DNA of 64,000 nt. Source: Ruminiclostridium papyrosolvens C7 (GTDB lineage: Bacteria > Bacillota > Clostridia > Acetivibrionales > DSM-1351). The notes below the pieces were generated by a model. That model was not told where the DNA came from. It did not search any database and saw only the letters and a program-made list of their open reading frames with translations. The first letter of the stretch is position 1; each line of letters starts with the position of its first letter. Made by a program: the position numbers and the translations under genes. The stretch covers positions 118,245 through 182,244 of the forward strand of contig NZ_ATAY01000006.1 in NCBI RefSeq assembly GCF_000421965.1. The letters are read 5' to 3'. This document shows, in pieces, positions 47,347 through 56,234 of the stretch.

Positions 47347-48078
47347 TTAATTTGATATCTTGTTGTCCGTTTTCTCTTTTACCTCAAAACCACCGTTATC
47401 TCCTCCGAGAAGTGCCTCTGCTCTCGCTTTTGCCCTGTCTCTTGCAGAATTCATATCCAGCTTTTTAAGTTTCATATCAATATTATCCTGATTAAGTGAT
47501 TCTACAGCATTGGCTCTAGCAGTCTTTTTGTTAACTATATCACGTGCCCTGTCAAGGCTGTCATTAACACTTCCTACCCTGCTATTCTTTGAAGTATATT
47601 GTGCATTAACAGAGTTAATATTTTCGCGCAGATTAGCCATTTTTGCCTGTGATTTAAGAGTTTTCAGCTCATTAAGTTTCGCATTCATCTCAGACTCAAA
47701 AATCTTGTAGTCCTCTCGTATCTTTTGAACCTGTTCCATGGCGTTATCATAAGTTGCTTTATGGGTCTCATATACAGTCTGATATTCTTCTTCCTGAACC
47801 AGAAGTTCAACTAAAAGTTCCTTATCTCCAACCCTCTGTGCAGACTCAACTCTTGCTTTTATGGCATTAAGATTTTTTTCAGCTGTTTTCATCTCTATTT
47901 TGATCATTTCAGCACTTGTTTGAATTTCAATAATTTGTTGCTCAGCCTCACGCCTTGCCTTATCTATCTGGTTCTTTATATCTTCGAACAATGCATCAGG
48001 ATTTCTTTCCTCCAGATTTCCAACAAATAAGCCGAAAAATCCCCTAAACATTTGTCCCAGTCTACTAAATAAACCCAT
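47347..48078 (-). CDS. pspA: PspA/IM30 family protein
   Basis: 243 residues. An amphipathic N-terminal helix (MGLFSRLGQMFRGFFGLFVG) that would lie on the membrane is followed by long coiled helices (about 25-195), the ESCRT-III superfamily hairpin. The end is Lys/Gly-rich and disordered. PspA-type proteins polymerise on damaged membranes to protect and remodel them. An AAGGAGGAATA ribosome site precedes the ATG. It follows the AAA ATPase gene by 147 bases. Confidence 0.92.
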   Translation of the reverse strand: MGLFSRLGQMFRGFFGLFVGNLEERNPDALFEDIKNQIDKARREAEQQIIEIQTSAEMIKIEMKTAEKNLNAIKARVESAQRVGDKELLVELLVQEEEYQTVYETHKATYDNAMEQVQKIREDYKIFESEMNAKLNELKTLKSQAKMANLRENINSVNAQYTSKNSRVGSVNDSLDRARDIVNKKTARANAVESLNQDNIDMKLKKLDMNSARDRAKARAEALLGGDNGGFEVKEKTDNKISN

Positions 48079-48225
48079 TATCCTATTCCTCCTTAAAAGT
48101 ATATAAACACTATTTTTTACAATATTATAAATAAAATTTATGAACCATACATAAGATACTTTAAATTTATAATAAAAACACAGTAATGTAAATAATTATT
48201 TCTAAAAATACCATATATTATTGAC

Positions 48226-49827
48226 TTAGGATTTATCAAACCTGCCCCAATATTTTTCAGGCAGCAAATCAATATCATCACACTCAGCAATAGCAAGCTC
48301 TGTCATAAATTCTATCTCCTGAGTACTTGGCCTGCACTTTTTGAGAGCCTCTTTAAGAATCTCATCTGTAATTGCAGGATGATCCTCTGTCTTGTTGCAA
48401 GCAAGTTCATATGCTTTCCTGACAACTGTATCTATTTCAGCTCCCGTATAACTTTCTGCCAGTTCGGAATATGGAATAAAGTCCTGAATGTCGGTATTAA
48501 ACCCGTATTTTTTAATTATTATTTCGAAGATCTCAGCACGTTCCTCTTTTTCAGGCAGGAGTACAGGTATCTTTTTATCAAACCTTCCGGCTCTTTTTAA
48601 AGCAGCGTCAAGAAGATCAGGTCTGTTTGTTGCAGCAATAAAAATAATTCTTCCCCTATTATTTGTATTACTGGTGAATTGTAAAAATTCACTGAAAATA
48701 TTCCTGCTTACTCCACTGTCGCCGGACTCTCCTCTTCTGAAAGCAGTATCAATTTCATCCACAAAAACTATAACAGGTTCCTGTGATTTAGCCCCAAGCA
48801 GACACTTCTTAAAATTCTTTTCACTCTCTCCGACATACTGGCCCAAAATCCTTGACATATCAATCTTTACACAATTAAACCCACTTGATTTTGCCAATGC
48901 TTCCACTAACAAGGTTTTTCCGGTTCCGGACGGGCCGCACAAAAGTATTCCCATTGGAACTCTTCTGGAATCACCTCTTCTGACAGGCTCTATAATGTTT
49001 TTTGTAAGATAACTTTTAGCAGCTTCCATTCCACCGATATCTTCAAAAGCTATCTCTGGATATATAAAATCAAGAACGTCCCCGTATTCTTTTTTTAAAA
49101 CCTCATGTTTTTTCTCTTTAATAAAATCAAAACTGATAGGAACGCCCTCTGCTTCTGCCTTTAACTTTATATCTTTTATACTTTTCCTGTTTAGTCCCGA
49201 TGAAAGCTTTGCAAACTCGTCGATGGAGATTTCAGATGTAGTAGATTTGTCATTAAGTAGAAATTCGATATAGCTTTTTCTTTCCTCTTCTCCGGGAAGT
49301 TCCACAAGAATGGGCTCTATCCTGTAGGAGGATTTTAAAAATTCACGACTTATGTCAACAAGGTTGTCCGCCAGCATAAATATTGTACTTCCAACCGACG
49401 AAATCTTAGAATTAACCGACCATTCAGACATCCATATCAGAGACATTCTTTCTTCTAAAGTCATACTTCCGATATCACCTGAAGGCACTATTTTCTCGGC
49501 ATGGTCTATAAACAACGCCATCTTTGTACTTTTTAGCGCGATATCTATAAACGGAAAAATTCTTGAGGGTGTTGAAAAAAATAATTTCGTTGCCCCGTTG
49601 TCAGTTATTTTGTTAAATTCCCTTTCCATTTCAGGGGCCAAAAAAGTTAGGCCTCTGGAAATATCGTAAAAAGCTACAATTCCAAAATTCCTCTGCTTAA
49701 TAAATTCATCATCTATATATCTGAAAAAATTCCTTGTATTGTCCATGGTGTCCTTTACATTGAAGTAAAACAGAAACTCATGGGATATACCTGATTTGTA
49801 TTTCGATAAAAATTCATTGAACCACAT
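48226..49827 (-). CDS. AAA ATPase with degenerate N-terminal AAA half
   Basis: 533 residues. The first 245 look like a degenerate AAA domain (segments such as LFIDHAEK and 'IFMLADNLVDIS'), lacking Walker A. The second half is a classical AAA domain: Walker A GPSGTGKT (298-305), pore loop YVG (331-333), Walker B VIVFVDEID (352-360), sensor Asn401 and arginine finger RAGRFD (412-417). I see no protease or metal-binding domain, so it is a remodelling motor. Its 5' position to pspA suggests that it acts on PspA or the membrane complex. GAGGAAAAAAAC is the ribosome site. Confidence 0.87.
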   Translation of the reverse strand: MWFNEFLSKYKSGISHEFLFYFNVKDTMDNTRNFFRYIDDEFIKQRNFGIVAFYDISRGLTFLAPEMEREFNKITDNGATKLFFSTPSRIFPFIDIALKSTKMALFIDHAEKIVPSGDIGSMTLEERMSLIWMSEWSVNSKISSVGSTIFMLADNLVDISREFLKSSYRIEPILVELPGEEERKSYIEFLLNDKSTTSEISIDEFAKLSSGLNRKSIKDIKLKAEAEGVPISFDFIKEKKHEVLKKEYGDVLDFIYPEIAFEDIGGMEAAKSYLTKNIIEPVRRGDSRRVPMGILLCGPSGTGKTLLVEALAKSSGFNCVKIDMSRILGQYVGESEKNFKKCLLGAKSQEPVIVFVDEIDTAFRRGESGDSGVSRNIFSEFLQFTSNTNNRGRIIFIAATNRPDLLDAALKRAGRFDKKIPVLLPEKEERAEIFEIIIKKYGFNTDIQDFIPYSELAESYTGAEIDTVVRKAYELACNKTEDHPAITDEILKEALKKCRPSTQEIEFMTELAIAECDDIDLLPEKYWGRFDKS

Positions 49828-49866
49828 GTTTTTTTCCTCTTTGTAAATTAATCAACCCTACTCTTT

Positions 49867-49895
49867 ATTATATACAAAAAATATTAAAATGTCTG
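49867..49895 (-). promoter_or_regulatory. Possible promoter of the AAA-pspA run
   Basis: On the minus strand CAGACA (49890-49895), 17 bases, then TATAAT (49867-49872), 40 bases before the AAA ATPase start. The -10 is perfect and the -35 is weak. Confidence 0.4.
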
Positions 49896-49915
49896 TTAAC
49901 CTCATTAACTAATAA

Positions 49916-50602
49916 TTAACTATTACCTTTTTGCATCTTCAAAGAAGAAAGAATTGTGGATTCCTGATTAATTATATGAGTTTTAGCTATATTTCTTGCA
50001 TTTTCCATTGATCTGGAACTGACAGCCTCATATATGTCATTATGTTCTTTTATAAGGTTCTTGGAATTGTTATACTCCTTAAGATATATAACCCTGAACC
50101 TCTGAACCTGCTCTCTTAAATTGTTTAATATTGAAATCAGCTTATCGTTTCGGGATGCTTTATAAATAATGTCATGGAACTCTACATCTTTTTTTATGGA
50201 ACCGTTGAGATTTTCTTTTTCAATGTAGGAAGCAAATTGACCGTTTATATGCTTCAATTCCTTCAACTCGTCGTCTGTAATTCTCTCTGCCGCAAGAGAA
50301 GTAGCCAACCCATCCAGAGATGCTCTTACCTCAAGAACATCCATTATATCCTTGATAGAAAGCTCCGCAACATGGGCACCCTTCCTTGGAATCATATCCA
50401 CTAGCCCTTCAAGTTCAAGCTTTCTTATGGCTTCTCTGACAGGTGTTCTGCTGACACCCATTTTTTCTGCCAGCTGAACCTCCATCAGTCTCTCTCCCGG
50501 GCGCAACTCACCTATTATAATAGCCTCTCTTAATGAATTAAAAATAACTTCTCTCAATGGTTTATAATCATTCAAATTAATTTTCGATAATTTACTAGCC
50601 AT
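49916..50602 (-). CDS. GntR/FadR-type transcriptional regulator
   Basis: 228 residues: a winged helix with 'GERLMEVQLAEKMGVSRTPVREAIRKLELEGLV' (residues 36-70), then an all-helical FCD ligand-binding domain. Such regulators respond to small organic acids. The gene follows ispE by 17 bases. Its targets are unknown; the downstream AAA-pspA run (88 bases away) is the nearest candidate. Confidence 0.92.
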   Translation of the reverse strand: MASKLSKINLNDYKPLREVIFNSLREAIIIGELRPGERLMEVQLAEKMGVSRTPVREAIRKLELEGLVDMIPRKGAHVAELSIKDIMDVLEVRASLDGLATSLAAERITDDELKELKHINGQFASYIEKENLNGSIKKDVEFHDIIYKASRNDKLISILNNLREQVQRFRVIYLKEYNNSKNLIKEHNDIYEAVSSRSMENARNIAKTHIINQESTILSSLKMQKGNS

Positions 50603-50619
50603 TATTCATGATCCTCCCT

Positions 50620-51471
50620 TTAATCATTCGTAATATATGTCAAAATACAGTCAGCTCTGTTTTTATTTATTTTACTGTAAGCCTTTTTAGCTATATCATC
50701 ATCTTCAAATAAGCCGAAAACAGTAGGACCGCTTCCGCTCATAATGCTTCCGATTGACCCTTTGGACATCAAATCCTTCTTGATTTTATCAATCAGAGGG
50801 TATCTCTCCACAGTCACACTTTCAAGAACATTACACAAGTTTTTGCCTATAAAATCTATATCTTTATACTTGAGCGCATCTATAAGCATATCCGTTTTAG
50901 GCCTGTCAGCAATTTTATCCAATTGGAGACTTTTGAATACGGATGCCGTGGAAACTCCAAACCTTGGTTTTATCAGTATAACAGGGATAGCTTCCATTTC
51001 CGGCAACGGTGTGATTATCTCTCCAATTCCTTCAGCCAGAGCGGTTCCTCCAACTATACAGTACGGAACATCTGCACCTATTGTCTTTCCTATATCCATA
51101 AGCCCCTGTTGATCCAGTCCAAGCCCAAAAAGTATATTCATCCCCTTTAAAACTGCTGCAGCATCAGAACTTCCTCCTGCCAGTCCGGCAGCCACAGGAA
51201 TCATTTTCTCTATTTTTATTCGCACACCTGTATCAAGTCCATATTTTTCAATCAGCTTCTCAGCGGCTTTATAGGCAATGTTTGAATTGTTATTCGGTAC
51301 ATACGGCGCATCACATTCTATCTCAATACCCGATTTTATTTCCTGAATAGTTATGATATCATGCAATTGTAGGGTTTGCATAATCATTTTTAGGTTATGA
51401 TAACCGTCGTCCCTCTTATTGAGTACATCCAGAGATAAATTTATCTTTGCATGTGCATTTAATGTGATCAT
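50620..51471 (-). CDS. ispE: 4-diphosphocytidyl-2-C-methyl-D-erythritol kinase
   Basis: 283 residues, a GHMP kinase of the MEP isoprenoid pathway. AHAKINLSLDVLNKRDDGYH at the start and the ATP-binding PVAAGLAGGSSDAAA are diagnostic. A second glycine motif (MSGSGPTVFG) lies near 255. I use the ATG at 51471, preceded by AAAGGATATG; the extension upstream is Lys-rich with no ribosome site. The downstream gntR gene is a common neighbour of ispE in clostridia. Confidence 0.94.
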   Translation of the reverse strand: MITLNAHAKINLSLDVLNKRDDGYHNLKMIMQTLQLHDIITIQEIKSGIEIECDAPYVPNNNSNIAYKAAEKLIEKYGLDTGVRIKIEKMIPVAAGLAGGSSDAAAVLKGMNILFGLGLDQQGLMDIGKTIGADVPYCIVGGTALAEGIGEIITPLPEMEAIPVILIKPRFGVSTASVFKSLQLDKIADRPKTDMLIDALKYKDIDFIGKNLCNVLESVTVERYPLIDKIKKDLMSKGSIGSIMSGSGPTVFGLFEDDDIAKKAYSKINKNRADCILTYITND

Positions 51472-51610
51472 TATACATATCCTTTGCTTTTTATTTAAGT
51501 ACATTATATACAAAATACATACTTATATCAATAAATTCAATCATAACAGGCCTTCGGCAATTTTTGTGTATGAAATTATTAAAAATAAATACATTTATTA
51601 TAACAGTGTA

Positions 51611-51650
51611 AAAAAAAGGTTTTTGAGGTTAATCTCAAAAACCTTTTTAT
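51611..51650. terminator. Terminator between the SPOCS-LysM gene and ispE
   Basis: AAAAAGGTTTTTGAG-GTTAAT-CTCAAAAACCTTTTT forms a 15-bp perfect stem with A and T runs. It lies downstream of the minus-strand sipL-like gene and insulates the ispE operon. Confidence 0.9.
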
Positions 51651-51674
51651 ATTTATGGATATAATTATATTATA

Positions 51675-53243
51675 TTATATTGCCCTTTTTAGAATAAGCA
51701 GCTGCTGTCCCGGCATTAATACATCCTTTTCATTTAAGTTATTAACCATAAGAAGATTATCCACAGTTGTCGAGTATTTCTTAGCAATTTTCCACAAACT
51801 ATCACCGGGTTGCACAATATATATTATTACACTGGGCATAGAAAGAATTTTTTTCTCATCAATAACGCCTTCCGTTGCCTTGTTTATAACAGGGATAACC
51901 TTAGTGGTTTCAACTCTGGCATTAACACCTATTGCACAGCGAACCTCAACTTGGTCTGTTGAAAGCATACTATAATTGCAATGCTCCATTTCAACACTTG
52001 TATCTACCTTCATGTCACTTTTCAAACCCTTAATCTCAACGACGTGTTTAAAAGGAATCTCCTTACTGTAGCAGAATACAGGCTGTTCCTCATCATTGGA
52101 CAGGTAAATCACATTATTTAACACTGACCCTTCTACAGTTAGTTTTTCATCCTCTATCTGCGTATCAGAAACGTTGCACCTGCTCAGTACATTAAATATT
52201 TCGCGAACATCCGGATTAAAATCCTCAAAATTTAATGTATCCTTGACTATAAGCTGACTTCTGTTGTCTGAAACAGTCTCGTCTATAGAGAACTGCTGCT
52301 TTTCAAGAATAATTCTTGTTTTTGGACTATAGGCATCTGCCAGCACCTCAAATGAGTTTTTGTACAAGCCGGTTACATAAATATTCATTGTCGCTTCAGC
52401 CCTAAGATTCCTCTTTTCTCCGTCACTATCCTCAAAAGGTTCAACTTTGTAGTCAATCAAATCAAAATCCACATTTACATCAGTATCATCCCTGACCCCT
52501 TCCAGCTCAATAAACTGTGTAAATGACAGCTCATTCTCCATATATTGCATACTCCTGTTTTCATCATCCGATATGTACAAGGTAGCAATATTTATATCTC
52601 CTTTTACTACTACATTACCGTCAGATATTTTAAAATCTTTGCCTGAAATCTTTAAGTCATTTCTAAGAATTTCGGCAATGGTAGGCTTTGTAGAAGGAAG
52701 TTCCATATCTTCCTTTATGATAAAATTTACTTTATTACTGCCCAGATATGTATTTATATCTATATCATCTTTCAATATCTGAATATCGTCTATACCTGTT
52801 ATACCTGAGGCTATTTCCCTATCAATTTCATCAAATGCCCTGCAATTTATTGATAAGATAGCTTTTATATTTACTTTTCTTTCATTAAGGAGGGTGTAAT
52901 CTATATGCTCAATTGTGCCCTTTGCTCTGCTTTTAACACCGCCTCTTACTCCAGGTATATCCATAGTATAAGAAAATGGGATATTCGTTGTAATACTTTT
53001 AACACTTCTATTTTCGTCTGCCGAAATATACAGAATCTTAACAAGCAGGCAGCCTGAAACCACAGCTCTGTCAGTGCCTGTGTCACACCCGGTAACAAAT
53101 ACATCCCCATCCAGAAGAAGTATCTTGGCAATATCCGGTTTAACATCCGGAACAATTATATCATTTTCAATAACATTATCTATTGTATCCTCGCCTAATA
53201 AATTATTTACTTTAAATGCCTGTTTTAACAACTCCAGAGACAT
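51675..53243 (-). CDS. sipL: SipL/SpoVID-like SPOCS-LysM spore envelope protein
   Basis: 522 residues. Three copies of the SPOCS/DUF3794 domain (about 38-130, 180-275, 335-425), each with the 'VPSTKPTIAEILRND' or 'VPDVKPDIAKILLLDG' opening, are followed by a C-terminal LysM domain (about 472-518, QPGDSLWKIAKKYST). This matches clostridial SipL, which binds SpoIVA and tethers the coat to the forespore. No signal peptide, as expected for a mother-cell protein. Confidence 0.9.
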   Translation of the reverse strand: MSLELLKQAFKVNNLLGEDTIDNVIENDIIVPDVKPDIAKILLLDGDVFVTGCDTGTDRAVVSGCLLVKILYISADENRSVKSITTNIPFSYTMDIPGVRGGVKSRAKGTIEHIDYTLLNERKVNIKAILSINCRAFDEIDREIASGITGIDDIQILKDDIDINTYLGSNKVNFIIKEDMELPSTKPTIAEILRNDLKISGKDFKISDGNVVVKGDINIATLYISDDENRSMQYMENELSFTQFIELEGVRDDTDVNVDFDLIDYKVEPFEDSDGEKRNLRAEATMNIYVTGLYKNSFEVLADAYSPKTRIILEKQQFSIDETVSDNRSQLIVKDTLNFEDFNPDVREIFNVLSRCNVSDTQIEDEKLTVEGSVLNNVIYLSNDEEQPVFCYSKEIPFKHVVEIKGLKSDMKVDTSVEMEHCNYSMLSTDQVEVRCAIGVNARVETTKVIPVINKATEGVIDEKKILSMPSVIIYIVQPGDSLWKIAKKYSTTVDNLLMVNNLNEKDVLMPGQQLLILKRAI

Positions 53244-53397
53244 TTTTCCAACCTCCCCTTATCCTTAAATATTGCATATCACAATCTAAAATATAAAAAC
53301 AAACAACTATGTACTATGTAATATATATTTTCCATGTAATGGTATTATTCCTCAAAAATACTTTTAATTATATTTTATTCGTCTACAATAACCTACA

Positions 53398-53442
53398 AAA
53401 CAAAAAAGAGACACAAATATTTGTGTCCCCTTTTTGTTTTGT
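53398..53442. terminator. Terminator after veg
   Basis: GACACAAA-TAT-TTTGTGTC forms the core stem with A-rich and T-rich arms (AAAAAAGA and CCCTTTTTG) on either side. It lies 70 bases past the minus-strand veg stop. Confidence 0.8.
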
Positions 53443-53510
53443 TATATTATTAAGTTTCTCAGAAAGCTTATAACATAAATCCTAAGGATTAATAAAAATC
53501 TTAAACAAGA

Positions 53511-53777
53511 TTAACATACCTGAATTTTTTTGTCATCCTTACATACAACTAATTCAACAGCTTTTGTCAATATATCTGTATAGCTATATGAAACTCTTCT
53601 GGTATTATCATACTCGTTCTCAAACTTAACTACGAAAATACTTGGATAAGTATTTTCTAAGACGCCTTCACGTATGAAAGATTTTTTACGTCCTTTATTT
53701 GCTCTGAGCTGTACCTTTTCACCAATACAGCCTTCGATATCTCTCTTTATCTGAAAAAGCTCTCCTTTGTCTATCAT
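53511..53777 (-). CDS. veg: Veg protein
   Basis: 88 residues with the family core 'IKRDIEGCIGEKVQLRANKGRKKSFIREGVLENTYPSIFVVKFE' (seen in two parts). Veg is a small SH3-like protein that in Bacillus stimulates biofilm gene expression. The GAGGTGATACC site is strong. Two perfect-consensus promoters lie just upstream, so it should be one of the most highly transcribed genes in this window. In Firmicutes veg usually neighbours yabG, as here. Confidence 0.93.
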   Translation of the reverse strand: MIDKGELFQIKRDIEGCIGEKVQLRANKGRKKSFIREGVLENTYPSIFVVKFENEYDNTRRVSYSYTDILTKAVELVVCKDDKKIQVC

Positions 53778-53804
53778 GGTATCACCTCATCATCAGTTTA
53801 ATTT

Positions 53805-53833
53805 ATTATAGCATAAATTCGGACGCTTGTCAA
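53805..53833 (-). promoter_or_regulatory. Perfect sigma-A promoter of veg, proximal
   Basis: On the minus strand TTGACA (53828-53833), exactly 17 bases, then TATAAT (53805-53810), the exact consensus, 28 bases before the veg start. Confidence 0.9.
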
Positions 53834-53842
53834 AAATAATAT

Positions 53843-53871
53843 ATTATACAAGCGTATTGCCCTTATGTCAA
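53843..53871 (-). promoter_or_regulatory. Perfect sigma-A promoter of veg, distal
   Basis: On the minus strand TTGACA (53866-53871), exactly 17 bases, then TATAAT (53843-53848), again exact consensus, 38 bases upstream of the proximal copy. Confidence 0.88.
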
Positions 53872-53928
53872 GCATTTTTTGTACATGCGCCTGCTCCAGG
53901 GGGTGCCTTGAAAATCGTTATCAGTTTC

Positions 53929-54141
53929 TTACTCACCTTGTTCTTCATTGTTTTGTTCTTCATTATTTTCATCTAAAATATCAAGGTCATCCTCTTCTGC
54001 ATCAGCAATTAACCGAACCTCTACACCTTTAAGAATAATTATTTTTCTGCCATCACATTCTTTGATGTCGTCTACCCTGAAAAGAACATCTTTCTCGTAA
54101 GATTTTCTATAAACCAAGCTTCCTATTTCAATCTCCTTCAT
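53929..54141 (-). CDS. yabG: Truncated YabG: N-terminal domain only
   Basis: 70 residues. The first 50 (IGSLVYRKSYEKDVLFRVDD then GRKIIILKGVEVRLIADAE) match the N-terminus of the sporulation protease YabG, which is normally about 290 residues. The rest of the protein, including the protease domain, is absent; in its place is an acidic tail (DEEQNNEEQGE type). The remaining gap to veg is only 150 bases and contains promoters. So this is either a stand-alone domain or a decayed gene. A GGGAAAGAATAATT-type site precedes ATG. Confidence 0.75.
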   Translation of the reverse strand: MKEIEIGSLVYRKSYEKDVLFRVDDIKECDGRKIIILKGVEVRLIADAEEDDLDILDENNEEQNNEEQGE

Positions 54142-54412
54142 AATTATTCTTTCCCTTCAAGTTATATATAGTATGCCAAATATATAAATAATTATTAAAA
54201 TTATAATAAATTTAGTAATTCAGCCATTATACATTTAAATAGTCTTTATATTATATACTATGATTTTTGAACCTTGTTTTGTGAACTATTGTGTGAAGTC
54301 TATTTAAGTTATATAATATTTTCGTATTTAAGTTAATTATTCTAATCCTGTTATATATATGGAAATAGTGTGTTTTGTTAAATAATAAATGTATTTGGAA
54401 GGGGAAATTACA

Positions 54413-56083
54413 TTGCAAACTGATATACAAATTGCTCAGGGATGTAAGATGCAGCATATTGCAGATATAGCAAAAAATCTTGGTATTGATACCGAAGATC
54501 TTGAGTTCTATGGTAAATACAAAGCCAAGTTGTCAGATAAGCTGTGGGATAAGGTAAAGGATAAAAATGACGGTAAACTTGTTCTTGTTACTGCAATAAA
54601 CCCTACTCCCGCAGGAGAAGGAAAAACTACTACTACTGTAGGTCTTGGACAAGCTATGGCAAAGATAGGTAAAAATGCGGTTATAGCTTTAAGAGAACCT
54701 TCTTTAGGCCCTGTAATGGGTATAAAGGGAGGCGCTGCCGGAGGTGGCTATGCTCAGGTTGTTCCTATGGAAGACATTAACCTTCACTTTACTGGTGACA
54801 TGCATGCAATAACTGCTGCAAATAATCTTCTTTCAGCTGCAATAGACAACCATCTTCAGCAGGGAAATACTCTTAGTATAGATCCCCGTCAAATTGTCTG
54901 GAAGCGTTGCATGGATATGAATGACAGAGCGCTTAGAAATGTAATTGTAGGGCTTGGTGGAAGAATCAACGGAGTTCCTAGAGAAGATGGTTTTAACATC
55001 ACTGTTGCCTCGGAAATAATGGCAATACTCTGCCTCGCTCTTGATATTACAGACTTAAAAAACAGACTGGGACATATAATTATCGGCTACACATACGAAG
55101 GTAAACCTGTTACGGCACACGACCTGAAGGTTGACGGTGCAATGACCCTTTTATTAAAAGATGCAATAAAACCTAATCTGGTTCAGACCCTTGAAGGTAC
55201 CCCTGCTTTAATGCACGGCGGGCCTTTTGCAAATATTGCTCATGGATGTAATAGTATTTCTGCTACAAAACTTGCACTGAAACTGGCGGACTACGTTATT
55301 ACCGAAGCAGGTTTCGGTGCAGACCTTGGTGCAGAGAAATTTTTTGATATAAAATGCAGATTTGCAGGCTTTAAACCTGATGCAGTTGTCCTTGTTGCCA
55401 CAATAAGAGCACTTAAATATAACGGTGGTGTAAAAAAAGAAGATCTTAAAGAAGAAAATGTGGAAGCGTTATCCAAAGGATTTGCAAATGCAGAAAAACA
55501 CATAGAAAATCTTAAAATGTTTGGTGTACCTGTTATGGTTGCAATTAATCATTTTGATACCGATACCGAGGCTGAAATCAAGCTGGTTCAGGAAAAGTGC
55601 AGTTCTATGGGTGTTGAGGTTGCATTTTCAGATGTATTTCTAAAAGGCGGAGAAGGCGGAATAGAGTTGGCAGAAAAACTAGTGGCTCTTACTGATTCTA
55701 CGATTTCACATTTTGCACCTATTTATGATGAAAAGCTCCCTATAAAGGAAAAGGTGCAGCAAATAGTTTCAAAGATTTACGGTGGCAGGAATGTTATTTA
55801 TAATGCTTCTGCAGAAAAATCTATTGCTAAAATACAAGAAATGGGTCTGGACAGACTTCCAATCTGTATGGCAAAGACTCAATATTCATTGTCTGATAAT
55901 CCCCTACTTCTTGGAAGACCTCAGGCTTTTGATGTTACAGTAAAAGAGGTTCGTATTTCCGCAGGAGCCGGATTTATAGTAGTACTTACCGGAGATATAA
56001 TGACTATGCCTGGATTACCTAAAGTACCGGCAGCCGAGAGAATTGACATAGATAAGACAGGTGTTATTACAGGACTATTCTAA
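54413..56083 (+). CDS. fhs: Formate-tetrahydrofolate ligase
   Basis: 556 residues, the exact usual length, when read from a TTG at 54413, which follows AAGGGGAAATTACA. An ATG at 54389 would add eight residues and lies ahead of the ribosome site. The ATP loop is [17 protein letters not shown] (about 65-81), and later blocks [22 protein letters not shown] and '[14 protein letters not shown]' are characteristic. It makes 10-formyl-THF from formate and ATP, for purine and fMet supply or one-carbon metabolism in an anaerobe. Single gene with its own terminator. Confidence 0.96.
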   Translation: MQTDIQIAQGCKMQHIADIAKNLGIDTEDLEFYGKYKAKLSDKLWDKVKDKNDGKLVLVTAINPTPAGEGKTTTTVGLGQAMAKIGKNAVIALREPSLGPVMGIKGGAAGGGYAQVVPMEDINLHFTGDMHAITAANNLLSAAIDNHLQQGNTLSIDPRQIVWKRCMDMNDRALRNVIVGLGGRINGVPREDGFNITVASEIMAILCLALDITDLKNRLGHIIIGYTYEGKPVTAHDLKVDGAMTLLLKDAIKPNLVQTLEGTPALMHGGPFANIAHGCNSISATKLALKLADYVITEAGFGADLGAEKFFDIKCRFAGFKPDAVVLVATIRALKYNGGVKKEDLKEENVEALSKGFANAEKHIENLKMFGVPVMVAINHFDTDTEAEIKLVQEKCSSMGVEVAFSDVFLKGGEGGIELAEKLVALTDSTISHFAPIYDEKLPIKEKVQQIVSKIYGGRNVIYNASAEKSIAKIQEMGLDRLPICMAKTQYSLSDNPLLLGRPQAFDVTVKEVRISAGAGFIVVLTGDIMTMPGLPKVPAAERIDIDKTGVITGLF

Positions 56084-56103
56084 ATAAATCTTAATATACA
56101 CGT

Positions 56104-56142
56104 TCTAGACCGGCCCTTTAAGGAGCCGGTCTAATTTTTTCA
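56104..56142 (+). terminator. Terminator after fhs
   Basis: TAGACCGGC and GCCGGTCTA pair (9 bp, GC-rich) and are followed by ATTTTTT, 20 bases past the stop. Confidence 0.9.
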
Positions 56143-56234
56143 TTTTTTTATTCAAAACCATGAACTTATTCTATTTATCCAGCCTCTTATATTATGTGTT
56201 AACACAAAACACAAAAATGAAAGGAGATGAGCAC

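Noticed and set aside
54251..54457. Minus-strand 68-codon frame before fhs
   Set aside because: It overlaps the fhs start region, is AT-rich with low-complexity residues and has no ribosome site.
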